Positions 32,240 through 33,669 of a stretch of 33,669 nucleotides of DNA are shown piece after piece. The stretch spans positions 1 through 33,669 of the forward strand of contig CAZUGH010000015.1 in the NCBI GenBank assembly GCA_964619785.1, given 5' to 3'. Origin of the DNA: CAZUGH01 sp964619785 (GTDB lineage: Bacteria; Bacillota; Clostridia; Lachnospirales; Lachnospiraceae). A program made the position numbers and the translations under genes. How positions within the stretch are numbered: position 1 is the first letter of the stretch; each line of letters starts with the position of its first letter. The notes beneath the pieces are model-generated. The model saw only the letters and a program-made list of their open reading frames with translations, had not been told where the DNA came from and made no database searches.

Positions 32240-33587
32240 TCACTTCGCTAGAAGAAGCATCTCCCCGACATTCACCTCCTCTTGTTCAAGATCATTTAAT
32301 TCCATCACATCCGCAATCGTTGTGTAATACTGCTTTGCAATATCCCACAGCGATTCGCCCTCTTTCACAACATACCCAATCAATCCCGGCGCCTTATTGC
32401 GCAATCCTTTATCCAACGCCTCTTCCATATAATCTGATATCATCGGCAGCGTCACTAAGTCAAAGGCAATTACATCTAGGGATACAACGGTCTTGACTTC
32501 AATCTCACCATCGCCCAACATATTCGTGCTAATCTGATCGATCGTGCTCTCAAGCACCGTCATGGAATCCGGCAATATCCCCGGTATCTCCACTAATTGT
32601 TCAAATGGTATATTTCCCTTAATCGAGCCCAATGGAATATCCTCATTTGATGATATGTAGAGAATGCTAGCTTCGATAACCCCCGTAATCTTAACTCCCT
32701 CCGGGCATATTTCCTTCTGGTCTATAAACAGATTGCCCGATACATTCCAAATCAAGAGTTCTATGCTTGCCCTCCTCATCCTCTTTGATTATCAAATCCT
32801 TGTGATGTATCCCAATCTGAATCTGCGGAATCATCGAATCATCACAACCATTGCAATCAACGCTACCGCTAATTGGCAATATATTCTCGTAACAATCCAG
32901 TTTTGCCTCCTCTTCCTCAGTCATATATAAGAGGAAAATCTTCACCTGCCCACTCAGATTAATCTTGCCTTCTACCGGTCGCGTCTCCATATTCATCAGC
33001 GTAATATCCTCATAGAACACCTTACTAATCGGCAATTTCGAAGCAGGCAATGCCCACTCTTCACGATAACGATAGGTGTCTTTCTTGCAAATGGACATCT
33101 GTGTGATCGGAATCATGTGTTTGCGGGTCATAACACACTCATCTGCTTCTAAGTCGATCGCGCCTTCTCCGTCCGTCAGAGCCTCCGCCACTAACTCCAG
33201 ACTCACGATTGCCTTCACACCAATTTTGCGAGAATTAATCAATTCTGTTTGCAAATCGTCAATCGTGTAATTGACGGAGATGTCATCATTCTGGCAGGCA
33301 TCTTCTAGATTGACAATTTCTTCAAACGGAATATTTCCACTTAGGTCCCACACCGGATGTCCTTTTTCGTCTCCTAAATAGAGAATTGCAAAACGCATTT
33401 TCCCTTTCACGGTGCATTTTCCTGATACTAAGCGAATATCTTCTAGTTCCACCTCACCCTTTTCTTTTATAAGGGATAAAGCATCCGCTTTTGCATCTGG
33501 CACATTAAAATCGCTGCTAAGCGTGATTTGTACCCGATTGCGGCAGTTGCATTTATTCATATGAACCCGTCTCTTAATTAGTTCCAT
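32240..33587 (-). pseudogene. SPOCS (DUF3794)/LysM spore protein, broken by an out-of-frame internal deletion
   Basis: The start (GGAGGT before the ATG at 33587) gives MELIKRRVHMNKCNCRNRVQ (the family's usual opening), two SPOCS-type repeats (GNIPFEEIVNLEDA and 'NILPISGSVDCNGCDDSMIP'), then 'KEDEEGKHRTLDLE', after which this frame ends at 32691. The next frame over, from about 32775, continues 'IELLIWNVSGNLFIDQKE', a third SPOCS segment (GNIPFEQLVEIPGI) and a C-terminal LysM domain (YVVKEGESLWDIAKQYYTT), ending at 32240. Family members have about 70-75 residues between those two points, which are missing here. So the gene has lost roughly 220 bp with a frame change, unless this is a chimera. 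Intact relatives bind spore peptidoglycan in coat or cortex assembly. Confidence 0.8.
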
Positions 33588-33623
33588 TCATACCTCCAAA
33601 GTCTTTTTCTACTTATATATGCA

Positions 33624-33657
33624 TAAAAAAAAGATGCTAGACCAAAATCTAGCACCT
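33624..33657 (-). terminator. Intrinsic terminator of a gene beyond the right edge
   Basis: On the minus strand a 9-bp stem (GGTGCTAGA with TCTAGCATC, one G-T pair), 6-base loop and eight T. It ends a minus-strand transcript entering from the right, so the SPOCS gene has its own promoter in the roughly 35 bases between. Confidence 0.85.
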
Positions 33658-33669
33658 TAACATATTTTC

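Overview
The window looks like a chromosomal piece of a mid-GC, spore-forming anaerobic Firmicute, most likely a motile Lachnospiraceae-type Clostridium. The evidence is a SpoIIR gene, a CotS-type coat kinase, a SPOCS/LysM spore protein, meso-DAP synthesis (DapF), the [FeFe]-hydrogenase maturase HydF, Lachnospiraceae-style small zinc-ribbon membrane proteins, and a textbook sigma-28 (flagellar) promoter. No rRNA, tRNA, CRISPR array, transposase or phage gene was seen.

Layout. 1-3.3 kb: a more AT-rich pair of secreted proteins on the minus strand, a subtilisin-like protease with an extra C-terminal helical domain and a translationally coupled Cys-rich LRR protein. 3.3-9.7 kb: a minus-strand unit cotS-like / PEGA lipoprotein / phosphoglucomutase / glgB, preceded by a sigma-E-like promoter and ended by a clear terminator. 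9.8-14.1 kb: a DUF885 lipoprotein broken by an amber codon and an assembly gap, two zinc-ribbon membrane proteins, and a nitroreductase cut by a second gap. 14.1-18 kb: a small acidic ORF, a Tic20/DUF4870-like membrane protein, hydF, then a both-ends-truncated aspartase running tail-to-tail into hydF and fused out of frame to a periplasmic-binding-like sensor that contains a third gap. 18-22.9 kb: CCA tRNA nucleotidyltransferase followed by an overlapping ATPase and two NatB-like ABC permeases. 23-25.7 kb: a compact plus-strand operon (TSCPD protein, M15 peptidase, PlsC acyltransferase, unknown membrane protein) with a consensus promoter and a strong terminator. 25.8-30.5 kb, minus strand: an unknown membrane protein, an HD-GYP phosphodiesterase, dapF, DUF1934, ddl, spoIIR. 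30.6-32.2 kb, plus strand: ispE and a sigma-28-controlled protein of unknown function. 32.2-33.6 kb: a SPOCS/LysM gene broken by an out-of-frame deletion.

Working together: ddl, dapF, ispE, PlsC and the M15 peptidase serve the envelope. spoIIR, the CotS-like kinase and the SPOCS protein belong to sporulation, and pgm/glgB in the CotS-like unit suggest glycogen made during sporulation. HydF and the adjacent aspartase remnant point to H-cluster maturation.

Assembly quality matters here. Two of the three 100-N gaps are flanked by exact 55-bp copies of the same sequence, and collapsing them restores single reading frames, so they are not biological repeats. Several other genes look shortened at junctions whose sequence reads sensibly in both partners' frames. 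These could be real deletions or amplification/assembly chimeras. Start codons were chosen by ribosome-binding sites; three genes appear to start with TTG or GTG.
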